From positions 56,614-120,613 of the forward strand of contig NZ_FNDQ01000009.1 in the NCBI RefSeq assembly GCF_900099675.1: DNA of 64,000 bases, given 5' to 3'. This DNA comes from Myroides phaeus (GTDB lineage Bacteria > Bacteroidota > Bacteroidia > Flavobacteriales > Flavobacteriaceae). The notes beneath the pieces are model-generated. The model was not told where the DNA came from. It searched no databases and saw only the letters and a list, made by a program, of their open reading frames with translations. A program made the position numbers and the translations under genes. Position 1 is the first letter of the stretch. Every line of letters begins with the position of its first letter. Below are positions 16,451 to 25,511 of this stretch, in pieces.

Positions 16451-17044
16451 CTATAATTTACCAGCACTCATCAACTTAGCAACATATTTACCAACCACAT
16501 CAAACTCAAGATTTACTTTTGTTCCTATTGTATAGTTCTTAAATATCGTATGCTCTAATGTAAACGGAATAATGGCTACTTTAAATGTATTAACCCCAGA
16601 GTCAACAACTGTTAAACTCGTTCCATCAATCGTAATTGATCCTTTTTCAATAGTAACGTGTTGTGAATCATTTTTATATTCAAAGCCAAAATAGGTACTC
16701 CCTCCTGCTTCTTCAATAGAAACACACTCACCAATATGATCTACGTGTCCCTGAACTATATGCCCATCTAATCGTCCATTAAACAGCATTGCTCTTTCCA
16801 AATTCAATTCTTGTCCTTCTTGCCAATAACCTACAGTTGTTACAGCTATTGTCTCTTTAATAGCAGTTACACGGTAACAATCACCATCAATAGCAACAAC
16901 CGTTAAACAAATACCATTGTGTAAAACACTCTGATCTACCTTAAGTTCTTGTGCAAAACCACATTGTACAGTAATATGTAAATTCTCTTGTTCTTTTACA
17001 ATACTTTTTATTTTTCCGATGTTTTCAACAATACCTGTAAACAT
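16451..17044 (-). CDS. ribE: riboflavin synthase
   Basis: A 197-residue riboflavin synthase alpha chain, which dismutates two molecules of 6,7-dimethyl-8-ribityllumazine to riboflavin. The start MFTGIVENIGKI at 17044 is the classic N-terminus; the frame stays open upstream but that extension overlaps pdxA and precedes the promoter. Two lumazine-binding repeats are visible: one from MFTGIVE, the second from about residue 97 with GHIVQGHVDHIGEC. The gene is divergent from pdxA with 58 bases between start codons. Its -7 box (minus strand TACTTTTG, 17082-17075) overlaps the pdxA promoter region. Confidence 0.95.
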   Translation of the reverse strand: MFTGIVENIGKIKSIVKEQENLHITVQCGFAQELKVDQSVLHNGICLTVVAIDGDCYRVTAIKETIAVTTVGYWQEGQELNLERAMLFNGRLDGHIVQGHVDHIGECVSIEEAGGSTYFGFEYKNDSQHVTIEKGSITIDGTSLTVVDSGVNTFKVAIIPFTLEHTIFKNYTIGTKVNLEFDVVGKYVAKLMSAGKL

Positions 17045-17062
17045 AACTCCATTTATTTTTAT

Positions 17063-17082
17063 TAAATTTGCTTTCAAAAGTA
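17063..17082. promoter_or_regulatory. back-to-back -7 elements for pdxA and ribE
   Basis: Plus strand TAAATTTG (17063-17070) serves pdxA; minus strand TACTTTTG (17082-17075) serves ribE. The boxes are 4 bases apart and both match TAnnTTTG, so polymerase binding in the two directions is likely to be mutually exclusive. Confidence 0.6.
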
Positions 17083-17102
17083 GCAATAATTTAAACGAAA
17101 CT

Positions 17103-18173
17103 ATGAGCCAGAAAGAAGAAATTATAAAAGTAGGGATCTCAATAGGAGACCTAAATGGAATTGGCAGTGAAGTTATACTCAAATGTTTCGAGGACAGCAG
17201 AATGCTTGAAATTTGCACTCCTATAATATTTGGAAATTCAAAACCTCTATCATACGTTAAAAAAACAATAGGCAATAATACAGCTATTCAAGGGATAGAT
17301 AGCCTATCACAAGTTATACCCAATAAATTAAACGTTTACAATCTTTGGAAAGAAAACATCAATATTTCTTTTGGGAAAAATGATCCATTAATTGGAAAGT
17401 ATGCTATTAAATCATTTATAAGCGCTACTGAAGCATTAAAAAATGGTGAAATTGACGTTTTAGTTACAGCACCTATTAATAAATACAACAGTGTTGATGA
17501 GGAGTTCAAATACCCTGGTCATACAGATTACTTAAACGAACAATTAGAAGGAGATGCTTTAATGTTCTTAGTTAGTGATGAATTAAAAATTGGATTACTT
17601 ACAGACCATCTACCTATCCAAGATGTAGCAAAAGCAATCACACCTGAATTGATAGAACAAAAGGTTAAAACAATCAATAGTACCTTAAAAAAGGACTTTA
17701 ACGTATTTACTCCAAAAATTGCTGTATTAGGATTAAACCCACACGCTGGAGATGGAGGTGTTATCGGTAAAGAAGAAATAGAAACAATTATCCCTACCGT
17801 TAAAAAATTACACGAAGAAGGTATTTTAGTATCTGGTCCCTTTGCCGCTGATGGATTCTTTGGCTCTGAAACCTATAAACATTTTGATGCAGTAATTGCT
17901 TGTTACCACGACCAAGGTTTAGCTCCTTTTAAAGCAATTTCGTTTGGAAAAGGTGTAAATTATACAGCGGGACTTGACAAAATTAGAACCTCTCCTGATC
18001 ACGGAACAGCTTATGAAATAGCAGGAAAAGGATTAGCAGACGTAACTTCTTTTAGAGAAGCTGTGTACTTAGCTATAGATATCTACAATAATAGAAACAG
18101 AAATTTAGAATCTGCTAATAACCCATTACAGCCTCAAGAAAAAGATTTTAGTACAAAAAAAATTGATAATTAG
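17103..18173 (+). CDS. pdxA: 4-hydroxythreonine-4-phosphate dehydrogenase
   Basis: A 356-residue PdxA that oxidises and decarboxylates 4-phosphohydroxy-L-threonine in the DXP-dependent vitamin B6 pathway. Start ATG 17103 (MSQKEEII) is preferred: the frame is open to 17019, but that would run through the promoter into ribE. Metal and substrate motifs are GHTDYL, LNPHAGDGG, CYHDQGLAPFKA and RTSPDHGTA. The stop is followed after 21 bases by the -7 box of the next gene, with no intrinsic terminator, so some read-through into yceD-rpmF-fabH is possible. Confidence 0.95.
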   Translation: MSQKEEIIKVGISIGDLNGIGSEVILKCFEDSRMLEICTPIIFGNSKPLSYVKKTIGNNTAIQGIDSLSQVIPNKLNVYNLWKENINISFGKNDPLIGKYAIKSFISATEALKNGEIDVLVTAPINKYNSVDEEFKYPGHTDYLNEQLEGDALMFLVSDELKIGLLTDHLPIQDVAKAITPELIEQKVKTINSTLKKDFNVFTPKIAVLGLNPHAGDGGVIGKEEIETIIPTVKKLHEEGILVSGPFAADGFFGSETYKHFDAVIACYHDQGLAPFKAISFGKGVNYTAGLDKIRTSPDHGTAYEIAGKGLADVTSFREAVYLAIDIYNNRNRNLESANNPLQPQEKDFSTKKIDN

Positions 18174-18194
18174 CTTGTAATTGTAATTATTTTT

Positions 18195-18202
18195 TATCTT
18201 TG
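18195..18202 (+). promoter_or_regulatory. -7 promoter element of yceD-rpmF
   Basis: TATCTTTG matches TAnnTTTG. Its final TTG (18200-18202) could be mistaken for an in-frame start. The expected transcription start is near 18209. Confidence 0.7.
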
Positions 18203-18223
18203 CACGCTCAAATCATGTATTCC

Positions 18224-18844
18224 ATGAATATTGAAAAAAACTTTTCAATTCACTTTACTGGATTGAAAAACGGTAAGCATACGTTTGAATTTAAAGTTGA
18301 CAATAGTTTTTTTGAAAACTATAATTATGACGATTTCAACAACATAAATGCTGATATAACAGTACTTCTTGACAAAAAAAGTACACTGTTAGAATTAAAT
18401 ATCGCAGTAAATGGTATTGCAAATGTACCTTGCGATGTAACAAATGTAGATTTTGACCTTCCGATTGAAGGAAAGATCGACATAATTGTTAAGTTTGGCG
18501 AAGAATACAACGATGACCACGATGAGATATTAATTATCCCATTTTCTGAACATCAGGTAAACGTCGCTCAATACATATATGAAATAATTGCTCTGGCTAT
18601 ACCACAAAAAAGGGTTCACCCTGGTGTTTTAGATGGAACATTAGATTCTGAAGCTTTAGATATATTAGGATATCGAGGTGCTTATGATCAAGAAATAGAC
18701 GACTTGTTTGAAGACGATGATTTATTTGATGATTTAGATCTTGACGATATTGATGAAGAGGAAGAAACAGAAGAAGATATTAAAGATAATGACAATATTG
18801 ACCCTCGTTGGTCAGAATTAAAGAAACTATTAACGGATAAATAA
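18224..18844 (+). CDS. DUF177 / YceD family protein
   Basis: A 206-residue member of DUF177 (YceD), a family that is almost always encoded directly before ribosomal protein L32 and is linked to 23S rRNA accumulation in plants and bacteria. It begins MNIEKNFSIHFTGLKNGKH and ends in a very acidic tail (DDLFEDDDLFDDLDLDDIDE and following). The ATG at 18224 is chosen; an in-frame ATG at 18215 is possible but leaves almost no leader, and the TTG at 18200 lies inside the -7 box. rpmF follows after 9 bases. Confidence 0.85.
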   Translation: MNIEKNFSIHFTGLKNGKHTFEFKVDNSFFENYNYDDFNNINADITVLLDKKSTLLELNIAVNGIANVPCDVTNVDFDLPIEGKIDIIVKFGEEYNDDHDEILIIPFSEHQVNVAQYIYEIIALAIPQKRVHPGVLDGTLDSEALDILGYRGAYDQEIDDLFEDDDLFDDLDLDDIDEEEETEEDIKDNDNIDPRWSELKKLLTDK

Positions 18845-18853
18845 TATAGTAAA

Positions 18854-19051
18854 ATGGCACATCCTAAGAGAAAAACCTCGAAAACAAGAAGAGATAAGAG
18901 AAGAACTCATTACAAAGCAGTAGCTCCAACTATCGCTACTTGTCCAGTAACAGGAGAAGCTCACTTATTCCACAGAGCTTACTGGCATGAAGGAAAACTT
19001 TACTACAGAGGGCAAGTTGTAATTGACAAGACTGCTGCAGTAGAGGCATAA
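18854..19051 (+). CDS. rpmF: 50S ribosomal protein L32
   Basis: A 65-residue bL32 with the standard start [17 protein letters not shown]. Only one cysteine ([10 protein letters not shown]) is present, so this is not the four-Cys zinc-binding form. It follows yceD closely and is closed by a terminator 20 bases downstream. This yceD-rpmF-fabH-accBC order links ribosome and fatty-acid synthesis genes, as in many bacteria. Confidence 0.97.
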   Translation: MAHPKRKTSKTRRDKRRTHYKAVAPTIATCPVTGEAHLFHRAYWHEGKLYYRGQVVIDKTAAVEA

Positions 19052-19070
19052 CTTTTGAAAAGTACAGATT

Positions 19071-19100
19071 AACTCTCACAATGTGTGAGAGTTTTTTTTT
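19071..19100 (+). terminator. terminator after rpmF
   Basis: Ten-bp perfect stem AACTCTCACA/TGTGAGAGTT with a 3-base loop and a long T-tract. fabH therefore probably has its own promoter, although read-through is possible. Confidence 0.9.
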
Positions 19101-19143
19101 GGATATAAAAAGCCAAAAAAAGTACTTTATAACCCAGAAAGGT

Positions 19144-19173
19144 CGAAAATTCGTTTTTTTTTTGTAATTTTCG
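19144..19173. promoter_or_regulatory. 8-bp inverted repeat upstream of fabH
   Basis: CGAAAATT (19144-19151) and AATTTTCG (19166-19173) are exact inverse copies 14 bases apart, with a T-tract between them. The right half overlaps a possible -7 box (TAATTTTC, 19165-19172). An operator for a fatty-acid regulator is one reading; chance in AT-rich DNA is another. Confidence 0.35.
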
Positions 19174-19213
19174 TCTCTTTTTGGAATGTTTTTATAAAGT
19201 AAAGCAACACCAT

Positions 19214-20212
19214 ATGACAAAAATACATGCAGCCATTACCGCAGTTGGATGTTACCTACCGGAAGATAAGCTTACAAATGCTCTTCTGGAAAAGATGGTT
19301 GACACTAACGACGAATGGATAACTAGTCGAACAGGAATCAAGGAAAGAAGAATTCTTAAAGCACCTGGTGCTGGAGCTTCTTTTATGGCTATAAAAGCTG
19401 CCGAAGATTTACTACAAAAATCAGGAACCGATCCTAAAGACATCGATTTAATCATTTTATCTACTGCTACTCCAGATATGCCAGTTGCTTCAACAGGTGT
19501 ATATGTAGCAACAAAAATTGGAGCAGTAAATGCTTTTGCTTTTGACTTACAAGCGGCTTGCTCCAGCTTCCTATACGGAATGTCTGTAGCTTCTGCTTAT
19601 ATTGAATCAGGTAAATACAAAAAAGTATTATTAATTGGTTCTGATAAAATGTCATCAATTATCGACTATACTGATCGTGCAACTTGTATTATTTTTGGAG
19701 ATGCTGCTGGTGCAGTATTATTCGAACCTAACTCAGAAGGTTTAGGGATACAAGATGAGTACTTACGCAGTGACGGTATCGGTCGTGAATATCTTAAAAT
19801 TGACGCAGGTGGTTCTATTTTACCTGCCAATGCCGAAACAGTAGCTAACAAACAACATTACGTATTCCAAGATGGAAAAACAGTATTTAAATATGCTGTT
19901 TCAAATATGGCTGATGTTAGTGAAAAAATTATGCAACGCAACAACCTTACACACGATGATGTAACTTGGCTTGCTGCGCATCAGGCAAACAAACGAATCA
20001 TTGACGCCACTGCTCACAGAATGGGACTTGATGATTCTAAAGTATTAATGAATATCGAAAGATACGGAAATACAACATCTGCCACTTTACCACTATTACT
20101 TTGCGATTACGAACACCTACTTAAGAAAGGAGATAATATTATTTTCGCTACTTTTGGAGGAGGATTTACGTGGGGTTCTATTTATTTAAAATGGGCATAT
20201 ACAAAAAAGTAA
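19214..20212 (+). CDS. fabH: beta-ketoacyl-ACP synthase III
   Basis: A 332-residue KAS III that condenses acetyl-CoA (or a branched starter) with malonyl-ACP to start fatty-acid synthesis. The catalytic triad is visible: Cys116 (QAACSSFLYG), His256 (AAHQANKR) and Asn286 (ERYGNTTSA). Start ATG 19214 (MTKIHAAI) is chosen over an in-frame TTG at 19181, which would add a non-conserved stretch. Flavobacteria make mostly iso-branched lipids, so this enzyme probably accepts branched acyl-CoA starters; that is family knowledge, not visible here. accB follows after 25 bases. Confidence 0.95.
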   Translation: MTKIHAAITAVGCYLPEDKLTNALLEKMVDTNDEWITSRTGIKERRILKAPGAGASFMAIKAAEDLLQKSGTDPKDIDLIILSTATPDMPVASTGVYVATKIGAVNAFAFDLQAACSSFLYGMSVASAYIESGKYKKVLLIGSDKMSSIIDYTDRATCIIFGDAAGAVLFEPNSEGLGIQDEYLRSDGIGREYLKIDAGGSILPANAETVANKQHYVFQDGKTVFKYAVSNMADVSEKIMQRNNLTHDDVTWLAAHQANKRIIDATAHRMGLDDSKVLMNIERYGNTTSATLPLLLCDYEHLLKKGDNIIFATFGGGFTWGSIYLKWAYTKK

Positions 20213-20237
20213 AAAACAACTAACCAATACATTAGGT

Positions 20238-20723
20238 ATGGATATTAAAGAAATTCAAAATTTAATCAAATTTGTAGCAAAATCAGGTGCTACAGAAGTG
20301 AAATTAGAAATGGATGATTTTAAAATCACCATTAAAACAACTGAAGCAGGTAACACTGAGACAACTTACATTCAACAAGTACCTGTTGCTTCAACTATGG
20401 CTCAAGCGCCTGTTGCTCAACAAGGTGTTGCTCCTGTAGCAGCTCCAGTTGCTACTGAAGTTAAAGCAGATGATGACTCAAAATTCATTACTGTTAAATC
20501 CCCTATTATCGGTACTTTCTACAGAAAACCAGCTCCAGATAAAGAGCCTTTCGCAGAAGTTGGAAAAACAATCAAAACAGGAGATGTAGTTTGTGTAATT
20601 GAAGCAATGAAATTATTCAACGAAATCGAATCTGAAATTTCAGGAAAAATCGTTAAAGTATTAGTTGACGACGCTTCACCAGTAGAATTTGACCAACCAT
20701 TATTCTTGGTAGATCCATCTTAA
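20238..20723 (+). CDS. accB: acetyl-CoA carboxylase biotin carboxyl carrier protein
   Basis: A 161-residue BCCP. An N-terminal dimerisation segment (1-35), an Ala/Pro/Val/Gln-rich linker (about 48-75, QAPVAQQGVAPVAAP) and a biotinyl domain (about 85-161) are seen. The biotin attachment lysine is Lys125 in IEAMKLFNE. It carries the carboxyl group from AccC to the carboxyltransferase, whose genes accA and accD are not in this window. Confidence 0.96.
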   Translation: MDIKEIQNLIKFVAKSGATEVKLEMDDFKITIKTTEAGNTETTYIQQVPVASTMAQAPVAQQGVAPVAAPVATEVKADDDSKFITVKSPIIGTFYRKPAPDKEPFAEVGKTIKTGDVVCVIEAMKLFNEIESEISGKIVKVLVDDASPVEFDQPLFLVDPS

Positions 20724-20797
20724 GAAATTTTTAAAAACAAACTATCGCACTATTTTATAGTACGAATTAACAAGAGTACAAATTAAAGTTTCAAGAG

Positions 20798-22150
20798 ATG
20801 TTTAAAAAAATATTAATCGCTAATAGAGGTGAAATTGCCCTACGTGTTATTAGAACATGTAAAGAAATGGGCATTAAAACTGTAGCAGTTTATTCTACTG
20901 CAGATGCAGATAGCTTACACGTTCGCTTTGCTGACGAAGCTGTTTGTATTGGACCAGCTCCAAGTAACCTATCTTATTTAAAGATTTCAAATATTATTGC
21001 AGCTGCTGAGATTACAAATGCAGACGCAATTCATCCAGGTTATGGTTTCTTAGCTGAGAACGCTAAATTCTCTAAAATTTGTCAAGAACACGGTGTTAAG
21101 TTCATTGGAGCTGGACCTGAAATGATTGAACAAATGGGAGACAAAGCAACTGCTAAAGAAACAATGAAAAAAGCAGGTGTTCCAACGGTTCCTGGTTCTG
21201 ACGGACTTATCGAATCATTAGAACACGCTAAAAAAGTAGCCAAAGAAATTGGTTTCCCTGTTATGATGAAAGCTACTGCCGGTGGTGGTGGTAGAGGTAT
21301 GAGAGAGCTTTGGAAAGAAGAGGATGTTGAAAAAGCTTGGGAAAGTGCAAGACAAGAAGCAGCTGCTGCTTTTGGAAACGACGGTATGTACATGGAAAAA
21401 CTTATTGTAGATCCACGTCACATTGAAATCCAAGTTATTGGTGACCAATATGGAAAAGCTTGTCACTTATCTGAACGTGACTGTTCTATCCAAAGAAGAC
21501 ACCAAAAATTAACTGAAGAAACACCTTCACCATTTATGACAGATGATTTACGTCAAAGAATGGGTGAAGCTGCTGTAAAAGCAACAGAATACATTAAATA
21601 CGAAGGTGCAGGAACAATTGAGTTCTTAGTTGACCGTGATAGAAACTTCTATTTCATGGAAATGAACACTCGTATTCAAGTTGAACACACAATTACAGAA
21701 CAAGTAATTGATTACGATTTAATTAGAGAGCAAATTTTAGTGGCTACTGGTACCCCTATTTCTGGTAAAAACTATATCCCTAAATTACACGCTATCGAGT
21801 GTCGTATCAATGCAGAGGATCCATTTAATGACTTCAGACCTGCACCAGGTAAAATTACCACGATGCATGCTCCTGGAGGACATGGAGTAAGATTAGACAC
21901 TCACGTTTATTCTGGATACTCTATTCCACCAAACTACGATTCAATGATTGCTAAGATTATTACTACTGCTCAAACAAGAGAAGAGGCAATCAATAAAATG
22001 AAACGTGCGTTAGATGAATTCGTAATTGAAGGTATTAAAACGACTATTCCTTTCCATAGACAACTTATGGATGATCCGAATTATGTAGCAGGAAATTACA
22101 CTACTGCATTTATGGATACATTCAAAATGAAACCATTGGAAGAAGAATAA
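20798..22150 (+). CDS. accC: acetyl-CoA carboxylase, biotin carboxylase subunit
   Basis: A 450-residue ATP-grasp biotin carboxylase that carboxylates the biotin on AccB using ATP and bicarbonate. The N-terminus is [18 protein letters not shown]. The ATP-binding glycine loop is [16 protein letters not shown], and active-site residues appear in [14 protein letters not shown] and [14 protein letters not shown]. The length is normal. The gene follows accB after 74 bases and ends the fabH-accB-accC unit with a strong terminator. Confidence 0.97.
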   Translation: MFKKILIANRGEIALRVIRTCKEMGIKTVAVYSTADADSLHVRFADEAVCIGPAPSNLSYLKISNIIAAAEITNADAIHPGYGFLAENAKFSKICQEHGVKFIGAGPEMIEQMGDKATAKETMKKAGVPTVPGSDGLIESLEHAKKVAKEIGFPVMMKATAGGGGRGMRELWKEEDVEKAWESARQEAAAAFGNDGMYMEKLIVDPRHIEIQVIGDQYGKACHLSERDCSIQRRHQKLTEETPSPFMTDDLRQRMGEAAVKATEYIKYEGAGTIEFLVDRDRNFYFMEMNTRIQVEHTITEQVIDYDLIREQILVATGTPISGKNYIPKLHAIECRINAEDPFNDFRPAPGKITTMHAPGGHGVRLDTHVYSGYSIPPNYDSMIAKIITTAQTREEAINKMKRALDEFVIEGIKTTIPFHRQLMDDPNYVAGNYTTAFMDTFKMKPLEEE

Positions 22151-22160
22151 AATATAACCG

Positions 22161-22192
22161 AAAAAGCCAGCTAAATAGCTGGCTTTTTTTTT
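22161..22192 (+). terminator. terminator of fabH-accB-accC
   Basis: Twelve-bp stem including AGCCAGCT/AGCTGGCT, loop AAAT, then a T-tract. About 75 bases further on, an isolated hairpin (AATCCTTTTT at 22266-22275 with AAAAAGGATT at 22286-22295) lies upstream of the cold-shock gene promoter with no gene assigned to it. Confidence 0.9.
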
Positions 22193-22351
22193 AACTCTAC
22201 TCAAAAAGATAAGTAAAACTTCAGAATACATCACTTAAAATTACTTTCATTAACTAAGACCTATCAATCCTTTTTCTTTTAACAAAAAAAAGGATTTAAT
22301 CACTTTTTTAAAAAAAATTAAAAAAAATTAAATTTAGTTAGAAACAAACGC

Positions 22352-22359
22352 TATATTTG
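22352..22359 (+). promoter_or_regulatory. -7 promoter element of the cold-shock gene
   Basis: TATATTTG matches TAnnTTTG. The ATG is 25 bases downstream, so the mRNA leader would be about 19 bases. That is too short for the long thermosensor leader known from E. coli cspA. Confidence 0.7.
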
Positions 22360-22384
22360 AACATAATTTATTTATTTCAATACA

Positions 22385-22585
22385 ATGCATACAGGTGTAA
22401 TTAAGTTCTTCAACGAAGACAAAGGATTTGGCTTTATTACTAACGAAGCTACAAAACAAGACATTTTTGTTCACATCACAGGATTAAAAACTAAAAATGT
22501 TAGCCAAGGTGATCACGTTTCTTACAACGAAGAAAAAGGTAAAAAAGGATTGATCGCTGTTGACGTAGAAGTGATAGGAAATTAA
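22385..22585 (+). CDS. cold-shock domain protein
   Basis: A 66-residue single cold-shock (OB-fold) domain protein that should bind single-stranded RNA/DNA and act as an RNA chaperone. RNP1 is KGFGFI (13-18) and RNP2 is DIFVHI (26-31). The size and motifs are standard; the exact Csp paralogue cannot be told. It is a single-gene unit with its own -7 box and terminator, just upstream of the nuo operon. Confidence 0.95.
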   Translation: MHTGVIKFFNEDKGFGFITNEATKQDIFVHITGLKTKNVSQGDHVSYNEEKGKKGLIAVDVEVIGN

Positions 22586-22612
22586 TTTTACGACATATAA
22601 TTTTCAATTACT

Positions 22613-22648
22613 AAAAAGCTATTCTTGTAGAAAGAATAGCTTTTTTTT
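22613..22648 (+). terminator. terminator of the cold-shock gene
   Basis: Stem AAAAAGCTATTCTT / AAGAATAGCTTTTT with a 5-base loop, then more T. Confidence 0.9.
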
Positions 22649-22732
22649 ATGCCTTTATCTTCTATTTAGAGTTAATCTAAATACATATTGACACTATCGA
22701 GTTAAATGCTACAACTCATAGAGTTACAAAAC

Positions 22733-22763
22733 TTTGTAAAACGATACTTCGGCAGTATATTTG
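22733..22763 (+). promoter_or_regulatory. nuo operon promoter
   Basis: TTTG (22733-22736), exactly 19 bases, then TATATTTG (22756-22763): the full Bacteroidota promoter consensus. The nuoA ATG is 31 bases beyond the -7 box. This is one of the two best-matched promoters in the window. Confidence 0.85.
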
Positions 22764-22793
22764 TATGTTGTATTAATATAAATACTTTAACTT

Positions 22794-23159
22794 ATGCAGT
22801 CAAGTCAACTCGATTTTATACCTATTCTGATGCAAATAGCCCTTGCGGCAGGTTTTGTTTCAATGACAATTTGGGTATCTGGTAAATTAGGACCAAAAAA
22901 ATCTTCTAAAATTAAAGATAGTACTTGGGAATGTGGATTAGAGTCACTTGGTAGTGCTCGAATCCCTTTCAACGTAAAATATTTCCTGGTAGCTATATTA
23001 TTCGTATTATTTGACGTTGAAGTAATCTTCTTATACCCTTGGGCTATCAATTTCCAAGAATTGGGTTGGGATGGATTAATGAAAATGGGAATCTTTTTAT
23101 TCCTACTTCTGGTAGGATTACTATATGAATTTAAGAAAAAAGGTCTCGAGTGGGACTAA
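22794..23159 (+). CDS. nuoA: NADH-quinone oxidoreductase subunit A
   Basis: A 121-residue three-helix membrane subunit of complex I. The conserved loop after helix 1 has [15 protein letters not shown] and helix 2 begins [23 protein letters not shown] (positions about 62-84), with the acidic FDVE pair near the quinone channel. First gene of a 14-gene operon in the standard A-N order. nuoB starts 14 bases after its stop. Confidence 0.95.
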   Translation: MQSSQLDFIPILMQIALAAGFVSMTIWVSGKLGPKKSSKIKDSTWECGLESLGSARIPFNVKYFLVAILFVLFDVEVIFLYPWAINFQELGWDGLMKMGIFLFLLLVGLLYEFKKKGLEWD

Positions 23160-23173
23160 AAAATCAGAAAGAG

Positions 23174-23725
23174 ATGAGCGATAAAAAATACAATACAGTA
23201 GAAGCTCCTGAAGGATATGTAGGAGAAGGATTTTTTGCAACAAAATTAAGTTCTGTAGTCGGATTAGCAAGAGCAAACTCAATGTGGCCGCTTCCTTTTG
23301 CAACTTCTTGTTGTGGAATCGAATTTATGGCAACTATGGCTGCTACTTATGATGTGGCACGTTTTGGATCTGAACGTATGAGTTTTTCTCCAAGACAAGC
23401 TGATATGTTAATGGTAATGGGTACTATCTCTAAAAAAATGGCTCCTATCTTACGTCAAGTATACGAACAAATGGCGGAACCAAAATGGGTAATCGCAGTT
23501 GGTGCTTGTGCTTGTTCAGGAGGAATTTTTGATACTTACTCTGTATTACAAGGAATTGATAAAGTTATCCCTGTTGATGTTTATGTCCCTGGATGTCCTC
23601 CAAGACCTGAACAAATTTTAGATGGGGTACTTAGACTACAAGAGATCATAAAATCTGAATCTGTCAACAGACGAGGAAGTAAAGAATATGATGATTTATT
23701 AGATTCTTACAACATAAACAAATAG
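23174..23725 (+). CDS. nuoB: NADH-quinone oxidoreductase subunit B
   Basis: A 183-residue subunit carrying the terminal [4Fe-4S] cluster N2, which passes electrons to quinone. The cluster cysteines are visible in [17 protein letters not shown] and VPGCPPRPE. The ATG at 23174 (MSDKKYN), preceded by AGAAAGAG, is preferred to an in-frame GTG at 23150 that would overlap nuoA. Confidence 0.96.
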   Translation: MSDKKYNTVEAPEGYVGEGFFATKLSSVVGLARANSMWPLPFATSCCGIEFMATMAATYDVARFGSERMSFSPRQADMLMVMGTISKKMAPILRQVYEQMAEPKWVIAVGACACSGGIFDTYSVLQGIDKVIPVDVYVPGCPPRPEQILDGVLRLQEIIKSESVNRRGSKEYDDLLDSYNINK

Positions 23726-23726
23726 T

Positions 23727-24248
23727 ATGGCATTAGATAATAATACAATTCAAAAGAAACTAATTGACAACTTCGGTATGTCAGTATCAGAATTTCATGA
23801 ACAACATGGAATGTTAGCATTTGAAGTTGCTTCTAATGACTTACATAACATTATAAAGTTTCTAAAAGAAGATTCAGAAATGAACTTCAATTTCCTAACT
23901 GATGTTTGTGGAGTTCACTATGCAGAAAACCCTGATAACAGACAATTAGCGACTGTATATCATATGCATAATTGGATTGATAATGTTAGAATACGCATTA
24001 AAACGTATATAGATATTAAAAATCCTGTTGTTGATTCTGTAACAGATTTGTTTAAAAGTGCAAACTGGCAAGAAAGAGAAACGTATGATTTTTATGGAAT
24101 TACTTTCAAAAATCATCCGCAATTAAAAAGAATCTTGAATATGGACCAAATGGAATCTTTCCCATTGAGAAAAGAGTTCCCTATGGAAGATTCAGGACGT
24201 ACTGACAAAGATGATAGATTCTTTGGTAGAACAGTTCATAATTCATAA
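23727..24248 (+). CDS. nuoC: NADH-quinone oxidoreductase subunit C
   Basis: A 173-residue 30-kDa-type subunit of the peripheral arm that contacts NuoD. WQERETYDFYGITFKNHPQL and the C-terminal FPLRKEFPMED are the family signature. It begins 1 base after the nuoB stop. nuoC and nuoD are separate genes here, unlike the fused nuoCD of enterobacteria. Confidence 0.95.
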   Translation: MALDNNTIQKKLIDNFGMSVSEFHEQHGMLAFEVASNDLHNIIKFLKEDSEMNFNFLTDVCGVHYAENPDNRQLATVYHMHNWIDNVRIRIKTYIDIKNPVVDSVTDLFKSANWQERETYDFYGITFKNHPQLKRILNMDQMESFPLRKEFPMEDSGRTDKDDRFFGRTVHNS

Positions 24249-24271
24249 TACAAACTGAAAGGAAAAAGATT

Positions 24272-25507
24272 ATGTCAGATTTATTATTACCTCCTGAAGA
24301 GCGTTACGCAAAGCTAATTGAAGAGAAGTTTCAAGAAGATGGAACTGAATTACAAATACTAAACTTAGGTCCTACTCACCCTGCTACTCACGGTATTTTT
24401 CAAAACATCATTTTACTTGATGGTGAGAAAGTGATTGATGGTGAGGGAACTGTAGGTTATATACATAGAGCATTTGAAAAAATAGCTGAAAACAGACCAT
24501 TCTTTCAAATCAACGTACTAACAGATCGTTTAAATTACTGTTCGTCTCCTATCAACAATACTGCTTGGTGGATGACTGTTGAAAAAGCATTAGGAATCGA
24601 AATTCCAAAAAGAGTTCAATACATGCGAGTAATCGTAATGGAATTAGCTCGTATTGCTGACCATATTGTATGTAGTTCTGTTATGGGAGTAGATACAGGA
24701 GCCTTAACTGGTTTCTTATATGTATTCCAATATAGAGAGAAAATATACGAAATATTTGAAGAAATTAGTGGTGCTCGCTTAACTACTAATATGGGACGAA
24801 TTGGTGGTTTCGAAAGAGACTGGAGTCCTAAAGTATATCAACTTATTGATGAATTCTTAGCTGAATTCCCTGCTATTTGGAGTGAATTTGAAGGTCTATT
24901 AACTCGTAATAGAATTTTCATGGACAGAACAATTGGTGTAGGTGGAATATCTGCTGAAGAAGCAATAAACTTTGGTTTTACAGGACCAAACTTAAGAGCT
25001 GCAGGTGTAGATTATGACGTTCGTGTTGCAACTCCTTACTGTTCTTATGAAGATTTTGACTTTGAAATCCCTGTAGGAACAAGTGGTGATTGTTATGATA
25101 GATTCTGTGTTAGAAATGCAGAGGTTTGGGAGAGTTTAAAAATTATCAAACAAGCTTTAGACAAAATGCCAGAAGGACCTTACCACGCAGATGTACCAGA
25201 TTACTACCTTCCTCCTAAAGAAGACGTATACACAAATATGGAAGCTCTAATTTATCACTTCAAAATTATTATGGGAGAAATTCCTGTACCTGTTACAGAA
25301 TTGTATCACCCTGTTGAAGCAGGTAATGGAGAATTAGGTTTCTATCTTATAACTGATGGTAGTAGAACACCTTATCGTTTACACTTTAGAAGACCTTGTT
25401 TCATTATCTATCAAGCATATAATGATATCGTAAGAGGCGGAATGCTTTCTGATGCGATTATCACTTTGTCAAGTTTAAATATTATTGCAGGAGAATTAGA
25501 CGCTTAA
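24272..25507 (+). CDS. nuoD: NADH-quinone oxidoreductase subunit D
   Basis: A 411-residue 49-kDa-type subunit that forms the quinone-binding pocket with NuoB. LGPTHPATHGI near residue 32 holds the conserved quinone-site His. RVQYMRVIVMELARIADH and the C-terminal RGGMLSDAIITLSSLNIIAGELD end are typical; the enzyme ends E-L-D-A instead of the usual D-R-nearby form, a minor variation. Lies 23 bases after nuoC. Confidence 0.96.
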   Translation: MSDLLLPPEERYAKLIEEKFQEDGTELQILNLGPTHPATHGIFQNIILLDGEKVIDGEGTVGYIHRAFEKIAENRPFFQINVLTDRLNYCSSPINNTAWWMTVEKALGIEIPKRVQYMRVIVMELARIADHIVCSSVMGVDTGALTGFLYVFQYREKIYEIFEEISGARLTTNMGRIGGFERDWSPKVYQLIDEFLAEFPAIWSEFEGLLTRNRIFMDRTIGVGGISAEEAINFGFTGPNLRAAGVDYDVRVATPYCSYEDFDFEIPVGTSGDCYDRFCVRNAEVWESLKIIKQALDKMPEGPYHADVPDYYLPPKEDVYTNMEALIYHFKIIMGEIPVPVTELYHPVEAGNGELGFYLITDGSRTPYRLHFRRPCFIIYQAYNDIVRGGMLSDAIITLSSLNIIAGELDA

Positions 25508-25511
25508 TATC

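Noticed and set aside
17045..17275. N-terminal extension of riboflavin synthase into pdxA
   Set aside because: MFTGIVE at 17044 is the canonical start, and the extension lies upstream of the ribE -7 box.
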